A stretch of 64,000 nt of DNA from RGIG1681 sp964646345 (GCA_964646345.1 CAZYDU010000001.1:189204-253203), one strand, 5' to 3'. Counted from the first letter of the stretch, positions 39,460-48,849 are shown. Numbers and translations: made by a program. Notes: generated by a model from the letters alone, not told the origin.

Positions 39460-40845
39460 TTATTTTTTATTCTTTTTTCTGGATTTTAATGTCTTGTCTT
39501 TTTTGATGTCATTTGCTAAAACTTGACCAACAACTTTTGAAACATCTGAGTTTGAACCATCTTTTTCAATTTGGTCAGAAATTTTCACAACTGACGACAA
39601 AAACTCAACTTCGACATCTGCGTAATATGACTTAACAGTAAGTTTATAATAAACATACATTGATACTACCAAAATCACAAAGAATGCTAAAATTGTTAAA
39701 TAAGAAGCTAAATTTGAATTTGCGAAGATTTTATAAAACCATGCAGTTTGACCGCTTGAAGAAGCCGATTTTGACACAAAATTCTCATTAGTTAGCAATG
39801 TTTCAATGGCTAGCGATGTTTTGTATAAATTATTTACAATTACATCTTGCCCAAAATTCTCATTGATGTAAGCAATGGTATCATTCTTTGTGTAAGTTAT
39901 AACTTCACTGTCGTTATATTCATTTCTCCCTAAAATTATGCCATTTTCATACTCGCCAGCAAACAAGTTTATTGTAGTCAACCCTTGACTCATAAAATTA
40001 ACATTATCAGAATTTAAAGCAATATGAGAATAACCAAGATTAAGTTTTGTATCAACCATTTCAGTTTTATTGAGATGATTTGTATCAATTTCACTAGCAA
40101 AAGCAGAGCATGTATTTGCTACAAATTTTGAAAACTCTGAAGATATTTCATCAATGTAAAAATATATGTTTTTACCAAGAGCAATTTTATCAATATTAAT
40201 AACACAAAGAATATTTTTTGCATCTTCTTCTGAAATACCGTTCAAATAAAACTCAGAACCTGCACAAGAATTTTCACCAGCACCAAAAAATACAAATTCT
40301 ATATCAAAATCGAGATTTAGGCTTGGCAAATTTTTACCCAACATCAAGCATAATGCAACATCGCCTGCACTGCTATTCAAAGCATCATTTTCAAATGATA
40401 CATATTCGCCCGTTTCGGAATTATAGGTTAATGGTGCGTCATAATTGCATGCAATAATAATTTTTTTACCTGTTGAATTTGCATGCTTGTATTCAAAAAT
40501 AATATTTTGTGATTTATTATATAGTCCCGTATAATCATTTACAAATTGAAACGTCTGCACACCATTTGTTGTTGATAAATCATTTTTTTCAGTTAGCAAA
40601 GTTGCATTATCTCGAAGATAATTTCTAATATACTCTGAAGCTGACTTTTCATTTTCACTTCCTGCAATTCTAGCTTTATAATCCGCACAAAAATCCGCTA
40701 AAATATCGTCAATATCTGAAGAAAAAGTTTGGAAAGAAACCGAAGCATCTGTTGCATAAACAACCTTGTTTTTGTTTGCAAAACAACCAAAACAAGCAAC
40801 AAAACTCAGCATTAAACATAAAATAAAAATTCTAATCTTTTTCAT
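39460..40845 (-). CDS. M28-like membrane-anchored peptidase homologue, probably inactive
   Basis: Signal-anchor at the N-terminus (KIRIFILCLMLSFVACFGCF), an M28 (aminopeptidase) fold domain of about 320 residues, a second membrane helix near residue 375 and a Lys-rich cytoplasmic tail. The M28 landmarks can be aligned but key residues differ: the HxD metal site reads CNYDAP, the EE site with the catalytic Glu reads GENS, the DDNASG-like site reads ALNSSAGD, and the final SDH reads NSDN. So most metal ligands and the general base seem lost. I chose the ATG at 40845: it forms TAATG with the stop of the upstream gene and has GGTGG before it; eight more in-frame codons upstream are unlikely to be used. 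Role unknown, possibly binding rather than cleaving. Confidence 0.7.
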   Translation of the reverse strand: MKKIRIFILCLMLSFVACFGCFANKNKVVYATDASVSFQTFSSDIDDILADFCADYKARIAGSENEKSASEYIRNYLRDNATLLTEKNDLSTTNGVQTFQFVNDYTGLYNKSQNIIFEYKHANSTGKKIIIACNYDAPLTYNSETGEYVSFENDALNSSAGDVALCLMLGKNLPSLNLDFDIEFVFFGAGENSCAGSEFYLNGISEEDAKNILCVINIDKIALGKNIYFYIDEISSEFSKFVANTCSAFASEIDTNHLNKTEMVDTKLNLGYSHIALNSDNVNFMSQGLTTINLFAGEYENGIILGRNEYNDSEVITYTKNDTIAYINENFGQDVIVNNLYKTSLAIETLLTNENFVSKSASSSGQTAWFYKIFANSNLASYLTILAFFVILVVSMYVYYKLTVKSYYADVEVEFLSSVVKISDQIEKDGSNSDVSKVVGQVLANDIKKDKTLKSRKKNKK

Positions 40846-41408
40846 TATAACACCACCAGTAAACAGCATAAAACTTCAACTGCTTCATAGAAAATAATTG
40901 GATAGCAAAAGTTTTTGAAAACAAAATGCCCGACAATCGACTCTGCATACACGGCATTTAGGTGCTTTGCATAAAAAATCATAACAATCATCGTGATTAA
41001 TAAATCAAAGAAAACACTAAAACTATAAAGATATGGCATGATAAAACAAAGGTTGTAAATCAAGCCTAAAATAACATTTCTAATAATAAAATATAGTCTT
41101 GATTCAGCTTTAAAACTATCCATTGGAACAATAAATGAATAAATCTTAAAAGATAAAATCCATCTATAAAACCAAAAAACAATTTCAAACGCCGCCCAAC
41201 TAATCAAAGCTTCAAAGATAACATTTTCAATAACAGTCATTAAATTTACATTTGAAAACATATTTCCAAATCCATATTCAAAGCTGTACATAAAAGATAA
41301 AGTTGAAGGGTAAAACTCAAGCCAGACACAAGATAAAAACAAGCCTAATAAATAAATCCAGCTGTTGCGTCTTGACTTTCTATCGTACATAAAATTTTCC
41401 TGCTCCAT
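40845..41408 (-). CDS. Polytopic membrane protein of unknown function, 187 residues
   Basis: I do not recognise the family. About five hydrophobic segments follow a charged N-terminus (MEQENFMYDRKSRRNS). Both ends overlap their neighbours by one base in TAATG arrangements: the holA stop with this start, and this stop with the start of the M28-like gene. The three are therefore translated from one message. A GGGGA site lies before the ATG. Context does not reveal a function. Confidence 0.75.
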   Translation of the reverse strand: MEQENFMYDRKSRRNSWIYLLGLFLSCVWLEFYPSTLSFMYSFEYGFGNMFSNVNLMTVIENVIFEALISWAAFEIVFWFYRWILSFKIYSFIVPMDSFKAESRLYFIIRNVILGLIYNLCFIMPYLYSFSVFFDLLITMIVMIFYAKHLNAVYAESIVGHFVFKNFCYPIIFYEAVEVLCCLLVVL

Positions 41409-42388
41409 TATTTTCCCCTTAGATTTAGTATATTAAAAACTATTGTTTTTATTGCAATATTTTCTTTCATCTCGCCTAGTTTAATTTTTTTATCATAGTC
41501 TGCAAGCATATCAACAATCGCTTTTAGTTGTTTTACAGAAAACACCGAAATTTGATTTTTTAGCATTTTAATTGCGAATTCTTTAACTGATAATAAACTT
41601 GCAAGTTCTGCCGGAGTCTTATCTTTATTGATTGCAACAAATAGAGCCCTTCGATAGTTGTTATAAAGTGGCGAAAGTATTGTAAAACCCATACCCGCCT
41701 TTGTCATAATACTATCTACTAGGTTATTTGCACTTTCTCCATCGCCCTTGGCAATGAACTCTGCTAGCTGAAAAACCTGAAACTCCCTATCTTGTGTTAC
41801 ATTCTTCTCGACAATGTCAAGTGTTAAAATTTTTGTATCCAAGACATAGGCTATCAATTTTTCAAGCTCTGACGTTATTCTTGTCATATCAAAATTACAA
41901 TATAAAATTAGCTTATCAATCACAGCATCATTTGAACTAATACCATTTTTAGCCAAGCTGTTTTTAACGAATATAGCAATAGTCTTTGCATCAATCTTGT
42001 TACAGTCAACTTGCTCCAAATTTTTTATGTTCTTAAAAAATTCAGCACCGTCCGGACTAAAAAATACAAGTATTGTTGATGAAAGTGGTTTATTTAAATA
42101 ATTTTGAATAATCGAAGTTGCTTGTTTGTCCTTGCTTGGATTGAAATTTTTTACAACAACCAAGCGATATTCGTCCCCGAAAGGATATAAATTCGCAGAA
42201 TCAACAATATCTTTTGCTGTGGCACAATCCCCTGAGATTGTTACAGAGTTCATATCAACAACCACTAAGTTTAACACTGACTGGATTTTTTTGAGTGCAT
42301 CAAAACACAAATACCTATCATCTCCAAAAATTAGATAAGCATTTTTCAAACCCTGCTTTAAACTTGACTTTAATTCAACATATTTCAT
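41408..42388 (-). CDS. holA: DNA polymerase III delta subunit
   Basis: Clamp-loader subunit that opens the beta clamp at the replication fork. The N-terminus (LKNAYLIFGDDRYL) keeps the family pattern of a degenerate nucleotide-binding fold. Then come YPFGDEYRLVVVKNF and the conserved DREFQVFQLAEFIAKGD segment before the C-terminal collar domain. The 326-residue length is typical. The neighbour upstream is comEC, the usual Firmicutes order, with a TATAAT-like -10 box in the spacer. Confidence 0.9.
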   Translation of the reverse strand: MKYVELKSSLKQGLKNAYLIFGDDRYLCFDALKKIQSVLNLVVVDMNSVTISGDCATAKDIVDSANLYPFGDEYRLVVVKNFNPSKDKQATSIIQNYLNKPLSSTILVFFSPDGAEFFKNIKNLEQVDCNKIDAKTIAIFVKNSLAKNGISSNDAVIDKLILYCNFDMTRITSELEKLIAYVLDTKILTLDIVEKNVTQDREFQVFQLAEFIAKGDGESANNLVDSIMTKAGMGFTILSPLYNNYRRALFVAINKDKTPAELASLLSVKEFAIKMLKNQISVFSVKQLKAIVDMLADYDKKIKLGEMKENIAIKTIVFNILNLRGK

Positions 42389-42445
42389 AATAAAACCTAA
42401 AATAATTATATCAAATCACTTTGCCTTTGTCTAGTCCATTTTGTA

Positions 42446-43999
42446 TTAAATAATCATAAGCAAAAGCAAAGAAATCGCCAAAACACTTGAAATTATCACA
42501 CGATTACGCTTTTTTAAAAAGACATAATCACTAACAACAAACATCAACAGTAGCGAAATCAAAAGTGAAATTGCAGGAATCGAACTAATTGTTATATCTA
42601 ACCCTATTTGAGCCACCCAATAGTTAAACTGCAAAATATATTTCATGCAAAATCCAAATGCAGAAATCAACGGAACTGCTAAGCCAAATATAGAACCAAC
42701 AATAACCGACAACAAAAGCACAATAAACAATATACTAACCAGTGGCACTGTTATAAGGTTTGATACAAAAGACAAAATTGGTAAACTGTGAAAATAATAA
42801 AATTGAAACACTGAAATTCCAACCGATGTGGCAAGTGTCAAACTTAAAGTTGAAGCGAATTTTGGATAGAATATGTGATTAAATAACCTAACAAAAAGTG
42901 GCATCAACAAAATAATAGATAGCACCGCAACAAAAGATAAAACAAATGAAACGCTAAAAACATCAAGCGGATTTATCGCTAAATTCAAACAACATGCAAA
43001 CGATAGCGATGACAATCTGTCATATTCTTTATTTTTCGCACCAGCAACGAGTAAGAGAATTGACATCACACTTGCTCTTATAACTGATACCGAAAAATCG
43101 CAAATATAAGCATAAATTCCAAGAATTAATAAAATAATGACTAATTTAACGTCTTTTCTCGTTTTTAGCCTATCTAAAATAAACGACACAAAAGATACAA
43201 TTATTGATATATGAAAACCACTAACCGCCAACAAATGAGCAATACCGGTGCCTGTAAAAACATTATACACTTCATTTTGTAAAACAGTGGTTTCACCAAA
43301 CATCATTGCAAAACCCACATTTGTATAAAAACTATCAGTCTGCTCAAAAAGTTTATAAACCGAATTTCTAATCTTATCTCTAAAACTTAAACTCTTTTCG
43401 CCTGTTAAGCTAAACGTATAAGAATAAGCATAACACTTTGCATTAATTCCACGAGAAATATAAGACATATCAATATCGCTGTTATTTTCCAAAGAATAAA
43501 AAGTTGGATTTGCATAAACGCTTACAAATTTTCCAATTTCAAGTTCTGATGTATCCACATTTTTGCAATTTAGTTGCACCAAAAATTTACCATTAAAATC
43601 AAGTTCTTTTTCATTTGATTTTAGCGTTACACCACTCAAATAAACATATGCCCGATTTTCAGACGTCTGTATATCTAATTTGTAAATTTTTCCATTAATA
43701 TAGCAATTTTCTACATTTAAACTATTATTTCGTTTTATAGTTTCAGTCTTAAATAATACTGATACAAACGGAATTAAAAATGCTAATGCAAAACAAAGCA
43801 CAAGTAAAAACAATCTTTTTTGTTTCTTTAAAATAATACATGTGACGACCAAGGTTAAAACAAATACAAAGCCAAGAAAAATAAATTTTGATTTTAAGCT
43901 AGCAAAAACTTTGACAGCCACAATACTTGATACAACCATTGTAATTGCCAAACATAAAAATAACCTAAAATTTGTTAGTTTCTTCATTTGTATTTTCAC
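42446..43999 (-). CDS. comEC: ComEC/Rec2 competence channel, membrane part only
   Basis: Inner-membrane channel for single-stranded DNA uptake. About ten hydrophobic segments, an N-terminal soluble region (about 95-200) and the family hallmark GIAHLLAVSGFHISII are present. The protein stops at 517 residues, so the C-terminal metallo-beta-lactamase domain of long ComEC proteins is missing; a separate protein of that type is encoded at 57547-58959. Start is a GTG at 43999: a -35/-10 pair ends six bases before it, suggesting a leaderless mRNA, and no ribosome binding site is seen. An ATG four codons later is the alternative. Whether the cell is competent cannot be judged from this window. Confidence 0.9.
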   Translation of the reverse strand: MKIQMKKLTNFRLFLCLAITMVVSSIVAVKVFASLKSKFIFLGFVFVLTLVVTCIILKKQKRLFLLVLCFALAFLIPFVSVLFKTETIKRNNSLNVENCYINGKIYKLDIQTSENRAYVYLSGVTLKSNEKELDFNGKFLVQLNCKNVDTSELEIGKFVSVYANPTFYSLENNSDIDMSYISRGINAKCYAYSYTFSLTGEKSLSFRDKIRNSVYKLFEQTDSFYTNVGFAMMFGETTVLQNEVYNVFTGTGIAHLLAVSGFHISIIVSFVSFILDRLKTRKDVKLVIILLILGIYAYICDFSVSVIRASVMSILLLVAGAKNKEYDRLSSLSFACCLNLAINPLDVFSVSFVLSFVAVLSIILLMPLFVRLFNHIFYPKFASTLSLTLATSVGISVFQFYYFHSLPILSFVSNLITVPLVSILFIVLLLSVIVGSIFGLAVPLISAFGFCMKYILQFNYWVAQIGLDITISSIPAISLLISLLLMFVVSDYVFLKKRNRVIISSVLAISLLLLMII

Positions 44000-44005
44000 T
44001 ACTTT

Positions 44006-44035
44006 AGTTTACGATATAGTTCAATTAAAAGTCAA
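44006..44035 (-). promoter_or_regulatory. Promoter of comEC, leaderless geometry
   Basis: Minus-strand -35 TTGACT (44035-44030), 18-base spacer, -10 TAAACT (44011-44006), six bases before the GTG start. Confidence 0.55.
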
Positions 44036-44048
44036 TAAATCGCAAAAG

Positions 44049-44075
44049 AAAAAGAGTAAATAAATTTACTCTTTT
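44049..44075 (-). terminator. Rho-independent terminator of the zinc-ribbon protein gene
   Basis: AAAGAGTAAA, loop, TTTACTCTTTT hairpin right after the stop at 44078, followed on the minus strand by a T-rich run. It overlaps no gene and lies just upstream of the comEC promoter. Confidence 0.75.
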
Positions 44076-44077
44076 AA

Positions 44078-44659
44078 CTACTTCTTTTTACCTAAAAAAT
44101 CATCTTCGCCAAGGTCATAATCATCTTCATCTTCTTCATCTTCTTCAATATCATCATCTGAAACATCAACTGTTTCAAAATCATCAACAGGTGCAACTTC
44201 TTCTTCATATTCAGAATCAAGTTCATCATCTTCAGATGCAAAATCGATTGGAGAATCAACACTGTCAAGGTCATCATCAGTCTTGAATGGGTCTTGCTCA
44301 TCTGCAAGGTCAATATCACTAAAGCCTGAATTGTATTCTTCATCATCTTCAGAATCTTCTTCGCCATCAATGTCGTCACTGGAATCGGTTAAATGTTTGT
44401 CAGAACTATCTTTCCAATCTTTTCCATTTTCGTCATTTTCAGACTTGCTCTTTCCCCTGCACTCGTCACACATTGATTGGTCTTCAGTTATGTAATTTTG
44501 ACCGCAAATTGGACAAAGTTCCATGTCTTCAATATCCAACAAATCAGCTTCTTCATTTTCGTTATGATGCTTCATTTCGGATTTGCACACATAGCAGTAA
44601 TCTTCACTTTCTAAAATATAGTTAAGTTCACATCTTGGACATTTTTTATATTTTGCCAT
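44078..44659 (-). CDS. Double zinc-ribbon protein with acidic tail, 193 residues
   Basis: Two four-cysteine zinc ribbons: Cys7, Cys10, Cys22, Cys25 and Cys49, Cys52, Cys64, Cys67. About 120 residues dominated by Asp, Glu and Ser follow, ending in a basic FLGKKK. No membrane segment. The ribbons suggest nucleic-acid or protein binding in the cytoplasm; the acidic tail resembles those of chaperone or polymerase-associated factors, but that is inference and no family is recognised. A TATACT -10 box and AGGAG site are visible upstream. Confidence 0.75.
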   Translation of the reverse strand: MAKYKKCPRCELNYILESEDYCYVCKSEMKHHNENEEADLLDIEDMELCPICGQNYITEDQSMCDECRGKSKSENDENGKDWKDSSDKHLTDSSDDIDGEEDSEDDEEYNSGFSDIDLADEQDPFKTDDDLDSVDSPIDFASEDDELDSEYEEEVAPVDDFETVDVSDDDIEEDEEDEDDYDLGEDDFLGKKK

Positions 44660-44815
44660 AAAATCTCCTAATTGTTTATTTCGTCCATATAGTATACCAA
44701 ATTTGCATTTTTGTAAACTACTTTACGAAAATTTTTCAATATTTTTAATAACTTTTATATTTTATTACAACTAAATAAAAATATACACAAAATAAAAGTA
44801 AATATTCTTTTCTTG

Positions 44816-44881
44816 CCATTCCGAGCGAAGCATAATTTCCAGTGTCATTTCGAGCGAAGCCCAAGAAATCCCCTTGCTAGA
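44816..44881. repeat. Dispersed palindromic-type repeat cluster 4
   Basis: Two direct half-units (ATTCCGAGCGAAGC and GTCATTTCGAGCGAAGCCC) with the AAGAAATCCCC end (44816-44873) followed by TTGCTAGAAAG. It lies in the 44660-44953 spacer, which holds no gene. Confidence 0.75.
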
Positions 44882-44910
44882 AAGCTCCACCCCTTTGTCA
44901 AAAAAAGCAT

Positions 44911-44934
44911 AAAAAAAGAAGCGGTAACCGCTTC
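44911..44934 (-). terminator. Rho-independent terminator of acpP
   Basis: Near-perfect hairpin GAAGCGG-TT-ACCGCTTC followed by seven T on the minus strand, 20 bases after the acpP stop. Confidence 0.9.
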
Positions 44935-44953
44935 AATATAAATAAGATTAAGC

Positions 44954-45202
44954 TTATTTTTTTGTATTTTTGTCAATAAAATCAACAAGTTCTTTGATTG
45001 TTTTGATTTGTGGGATAGCTTCATCAGGAATAGAAATACCAAAAGTATCTTCCAAAGCCATCAAAATTTCAACTAAATCAAGAGAATCTGCACCCAAATC
45101 TTCTGCAATGTTAGATTCATTTTTTACATCTTCTTTTTTTACAGAAAGTTTTTCAGCGATAATTTCTTGAACTTTATCAAATGTTGTTTTCTTTTCTGCC
45201 AT
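44954..45202 (-). CDS. acpP: Acyl carrier protein
   Basis: Small acidic carrier of growing acyl chains in fatty acid synthesis. The phosphopantetheine site is Ser40 in the GADSLDLVE motif; the rest (FDKVQEIIAEKLSV, FGISIPDEA) is typical and the 82-residue length is normal. AGGGGGA precedes the ATG, with a good promoter and a strong terminator, so it is a single-gene transcript. No other fatty-acid genes are adjacent. Confidence 0.95.
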   Translation of the reverse strand: MAEKKTTFDKVQEIIAEKLSVKKEDVKNESNIAEDLGADSLDLVEILMALEDTFGISIPDEAIPQIKTIKELVDFIDKNTKK

Positions 45203-45225
45203 AATTATCCCCCTAATATATATTC

Positions 45226-45254
45226 ATTATATTCTTTTTTAGTATAAAAATCAA
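45226..45254 (-). promoter_or_regulatory. Promoter of acpP
   Basis: Minus-strand -35 TTGATT (45254-45249), 17-base spacer, -10 TATAAT (45231-45226), 23 bases before the acpP ATG. Confidence 0.75.
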
Positions 45255-45259
45255 GTAAT

Positions 45260-46552
45260 TTATACAGTATTGAAAGAAGATGCCACAATTTCTACTGGTT
45301 CAGTTTTTCCTTCAATATAAAATTTGACCGTTGAATATGGTTTGATTGAAAATACACAATCCTCATAGCTATATTGATTATACATCATTTGTGTTTTTTC
45401 TTCGTCAGACAATACATCAGTATACACAATTTTTGTGATATAATCGTTTGTTGTTAATTTTCCGGAAGCAATACCTTTGCCCACCGATGAAACCTTAACC
45501 GCATAAGTGTCAACCAATCTCGTTTCATTTTTATAAACAATAGGTTCAATAGTTTTTCTGCTAACACTTGCAAATGTTACATTTAAATCTAAATATTTAA
45601 CACTTTCTTCGCCAGCAATCAATCGGTCAGCAATTCCACGAACAACGGAACTTGGAATTGCGTAGCTTGTTCCTTCAACAACAAAAGTTTCTTTACCCGA
45701 ACTTGCTTCATCAAGTTTTGCATTAACTATTCCAACAAGCTCGCCTTTTGAATTAAACAACCCACCACCTGAGTTCCCTGGATTGATTTCAGCAGAAATT
45801 TTGATACATCTGCTTGGTTCTGATTTTTCGATTGAAATAAAGGCATTTAGTTGTGAAATCAAACCATCTGTAATAGTAATACCCAATCCCAAAGGATTTC
45901 CAACGGCAAACACACATTCGCCTTGAGTTGCATAAGAACTATCAAACACAGTTGTTGCCGAGCAACCCCATAAAGTTTCATTTAAGTCATTACTAACATA
46001 TTTTAGAACTGCAATATCATATTTACTTGAATATCCAACAACACTTACCTTTATTGATTCTTTTGAAGTATAGGAAGAAAGCTGAACTTTGACATTTTTT
46101 GTATCATTTTCCACAACATGATAGCAAGTTACAAAATAAATCGTACCTTTATTGTAAGCACTGCTCTCCATATTTTCAGAGTTCCTATCAATTTTATAAA
46201 TCACACCTGAACCTGAAGATACATTAGACGAAGTGCCACTAGTAATGCAAACTGAATTTGCAATGGCAGAATTTTTAACAGCCATTGAAACTTCACTACC
46301 AGCACCAACTTCAATGACATAATTATTAATTGTTCTATATTTTTTTGTACCAACTAAGAATAAACAAACAACACTTAAAACCAAGTTTATTATTAGTCCA
46401 AACGACACTATAAAGGAAGGTGCAGTTTTTGACATTCTAGACCCACCACGACTAGAGCCATTATTCCGTTTCGCTCTTTCATTTCTGGTTATAGGTACAT
46501 CGTCATAAGGAATCTTTGTCCTAGATGAACCATAGTCATCAAAATAACTCAT
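45260..46552 (-). CDS. HtrA/DegP-like membrane-anchored serine protease
   Basis: Trypsin-like protease for envelope protein quality control. A basic, Ser/Arg/Gly-rich cytoplasmic N-terminus (about 45 residues) and one membrane helix (about 48-67) precede the protease domain, with catalytic triad His145 (CYHVV), Asp179 (KYDIAVLKY) and Ser261 (GNSGGG). The usual GNSGGP has Gly in place of Pro. The C-terminal about 110 residues match a PDZ-like region in position but are divergent. The ATG has GGGGGAG upstream. It follows the gene for a surface protein and may share its message. Confidence 0.88.
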   Translation of the reverse strand: MSYFDDYGSSRTKIPYDDVPITRNERAKRNNGSSRGGSRMSKTAPSFIVSFGLIINLVLSVVCLFLVGTKKYRTINNYVIEVGAGSEVSMAVKNSAIANSVCITSGTSSNVSSGSGVIYKIDRNSENMESSAYNKGTIYFVTCYHVVENDTKNVKVQLSSYTSKESIKVSVVGYSSKYDIAVLKYVSNDLNETLWGCSATTVFDSSYATQGECVFAVGNPLGLGITITDGLISQLNAFISIEKSEPSRCIKISAEINPGNSGGGLFNSKGELVGIVNAKLDEASSGKETFVVEGTSYAIPSSVVRGIADRLIAGEESVKYLDLNVTFASVSRKTIEPIVYKNETRLVDTYAVKVSSVGKGIASGKLTTNDYITKIVYTDVLSDEEKTQMMYNQYSYEDCVFSIKPYSTVKFYIEGKTEPVEIVASSFNTV

Positions 46553-46580
46553 TTTTTCGGCACTCCCCCTTTTACTATTT

Positions 46581-48032
46581 TTATTTTACATCATTTTTCC
46601 TTGATTTTACAAGAGAAATTGACCAATAAATCATAATTCCTGTGCAAAAACAAGCAAAAAATATCCATAAAATGATTTCAAACAAGTCCATTTTATCTTC
46701 GGTTGATACAATGTCTATTGAAATTGATGATGAAACATTCTCCGCCTTAACACCATATTGACTTTTAACTTTAGCAGATATATCTAATGTTGAGCTACCA
46801 GCAGACACACCTGAAATACAAACATAAACCACACCATTTTCTTCATAGTATGATTCAATAACTGCGTTATTATTATCTATAGTCAAACTATAGTCGCCAT
46901 CAATAACAACATTATCCGCAAGCTTAAATGAAATCATTACTTTTTCATTATCGTTTATTGTGCATTTTGATTTAACAACAAAATTCCCCAGCGATAAATT
47001 GTCACAATAAATATTAATTCCTTCGCTTAACAGCGGTTTAGTTTCGTTTTTACTATGTAATTGAATTGTAAAGTTATAGTAACCCTGCTCATAAAAATTC
47101 AAATAATCTCCGAAATCTTTATAAGACGTATCAGACCTTGGGCTGGTAAAAGATAGAGTCCAATAATAATTACTATTAGTTGAGTAATTCGATAAGTCAT
47201 ATTTTCCAATGTATAAAGTTTTGAAAATATCTCTTACTGAACCAATTTTCACTTTATCGCCAATGTAAAATGTTCCACCAATATTAAATGTGTCACTAAA
47301 CTCAAAATAAGATTGTGGCAAATCATAAATCATACCTGACGAAAAACTATTATTCACATTTTTTGATGCAAACACATGATAAAACGAAAATCTTTCACTT
47401 GTTTTTGTCTCATAACCATCATAAACATCATCTTGGTCTTCTTCTTCATCTTCAGCTTCAGAATAATAGCTAAAAATAATTCTATCATAAGTTGTGTTTG
47501 TGTAATCTTCATCAGAATACTCAAAATCAATCAAATTTAATTGTATAAATTTCCAACCAGTACCCATTGATTGCACTTCTTGGTGCGAAAAAGACCAAAG
47601 CAAATTATTCCCGCTACCATTCGAAAGTTCAATTTTTAACTTAAAAGTGTTGAGAATGGTGTTAACATTTATTAAATAAACCCACATAAAAATGGCATCG
47701 TTTTGCCCGGGAGTATAACCATTTCCACCATTAATTTGAAAAATTTTATTCTTAAATTCCCCATATTCTCCAGCCGTTGGAGTTATAGATTGCCCTTCAT
47801 ATCTTGTTTTTGTGTCTTTGTTATATGGCGAAACATTTTCCACCTTGCCATTATCAACATAACTAGAAATATTTGCTGAAATTAAATCTATCGAATCACT
47901 TTTAAAATATTCACTTTCCACACTTGTTGCTTGCACATGTGAAGACCTTGTATTTTGTCCAGCAAAAAAGCATGGCAGTAAAAAAGCCAAACTAAAAACT
48001 AAAGCCAAACTAAAACACAATTTTTTCTTCAT
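46581..48032 (-). CDS. Surface protein with signal peptide and C-terminal membrane anchor, 483 residues
   Basis: No family recognised. A signal peptide (KKKLCFSLALVFSLAFLLPCFF), a beta-rich, Ser/Tyr/Asn-rich ectodomain to about residue 445, one membrane helix (ILWIFFACFCTGIMIYW) and a short basic tail. The layout is the same as in the 768-residue surface protein of the virD4 operon. Its start codon overlaps the ung stop by one base (TAATG), so it is translated with ung, and the protease gene follows 28 bases later. Confidence 0.75.
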   Translation of the reverse strand: MKKKLCFSLALVFSLAFLLPCFFAGQNTRSSHVQATSVESEYFKSDSIDLISANISSYVDNGKVENVSPYNKDTKTRYEGQSITPTAGEYGEFKNKIFQINGGNGYTPGQNDAIFMWVYLINVNTILNTFKLKIELSNGSGNNLLWSFSHQEVQSMGTGWKFIQLNLIDFEYSDEDYTNTTYDRIIFSYYSEAEDEEEDQDDVYDGYETKTSERFSFYHVFASKNVNNSFSSGMIYDLPQSYFEFSDTFNIGGTFYIGDKVKIGSVRDIFKTLYIGKYDLSNYSTNSNYYWTLSFTSPRSDTSYKDFGDYLNFYEQGYYNFTIQLHSKNETKPLLSEGINIYCDNLSLGNFVVKSKCTINDNEKVMISFKLADNVVIDGDYSLTIDNNNAVIESYYEENGVVYVCISGVSAGSSTLDISAKVKSQYGVKAENVSSSISIDIVSTEDKMDLFEIILWIFFACFCTGIMIYWSISLVKSRKNDVK

Positions 48033-48706
48033 TAAATATTATCAATTCTCCAATCAATTTCTTCTCTGTTATTATTTTTCAAAAACTCATTTGCTTTTTT
48101 AAAGTGATTATTTCCAAAAAAACCTGCATAAGCCGAAAGCGGACTTGGGTGCACAGACTTAAGCACTAAATGTTTTTTAGTGTCTATAAATTTTTCCTTT
48201 GAAATTGCATTATTCCCCCACAAAATAAACACCACCGGATTGTCTTGCTTGTTAACTTCTTGAATAACACGGTCGGTGAACTTTTGCCAACCAAACTTTG
48301 AATGCGAATTTGCTTGATGTGCACGAACTGTTAATGTTGCATTTAAAAGCAAAACACCTTGTTTTGCCCATTTCATTAAATAGCCATGGTTTGGTGCAGG
48401 GTAACCATATTCACTTTCAATTTCCTTGTAAATATTTTTAAGCGAAGGCGGAATATCCACACCCGGCAGAACAGAAAAACTCATACCGTGAGCCTGACCT
48501 TCTTCGTGATAGGGATCTTGACCTAAAATCACCACTTTAACATCATTTATATCACAATTAGTGAGAGCCGAAAAGATTTTATTTCTAGGTGGATACACCT
48601 TATATTTTGAGTATTCTTCATCAACTTTATTTAAAAGTGTTTTGAAATAATCCTTCTCAAACTCATCTTCCAAAACCTTATCCCAATTATTGTTAAAAAA
48701 TTTCAT
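48032..48706 (-). CDS. ung: Uracil-DNA glycosylase
   Basis: Removes uracil from DNA in base-excision repair. The catalytic motif VVILGQDPYHEEGQAHGMSFSV has the catalytic Asp64, and the second motif VHPSPLSAYAGFFG is complete. The 224-residue length is normal for family 1 UDG. It is the first gene of a minus-strand run that continues with the surface protein and the HtrA-like protease. Confidence 0.97.
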   Translation of the reverse strand: MKFFNNNWDKVLEDEFEKDYFKTLLNKVDEEYSKYKVYPPRNKIFSALTNCDINDVKVVILGQDPYHEEGQAHGMSFSVLPGVDIPPSLKNIYKEIESEYGYPAPNHGYLMKWAKQGVLLLNATLTVRAHQANSHSKFGWQKFTDRVIQEVNKQDNPVVFILWGNNAISKEKFIDTKKHLVLKSVHPSPLSAYAGFFGNNHFKKANEFLKNNNREEIDWRIDNI

Positions 48707-48756
48707 ACCTACAATCCCTTACACTATCATTTTAGCAAAAGATAGGTTTTTATGCA

Positions 48757-48780
48757 ATAAAAAAAGGGCTTCCGCCCTTT
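48757..48780 (-). terminator. Rho-independent terminator of the NUDIX gene
   Basis: AAAGGGC / GCCCTTT hairpin with a TTCC-type loop and seven T on the minus strand, between the NUDIX stop and ung. The stretch to 48850 is AT-rich without a gene. Confidence 0.85.
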
Positions 48781-48849
48781 AAATAATGGTTTATTTAAAA
48801 TTCATTCTTAAAAATATACACAAACTTAATTTTTAAAATAATCAAAACA

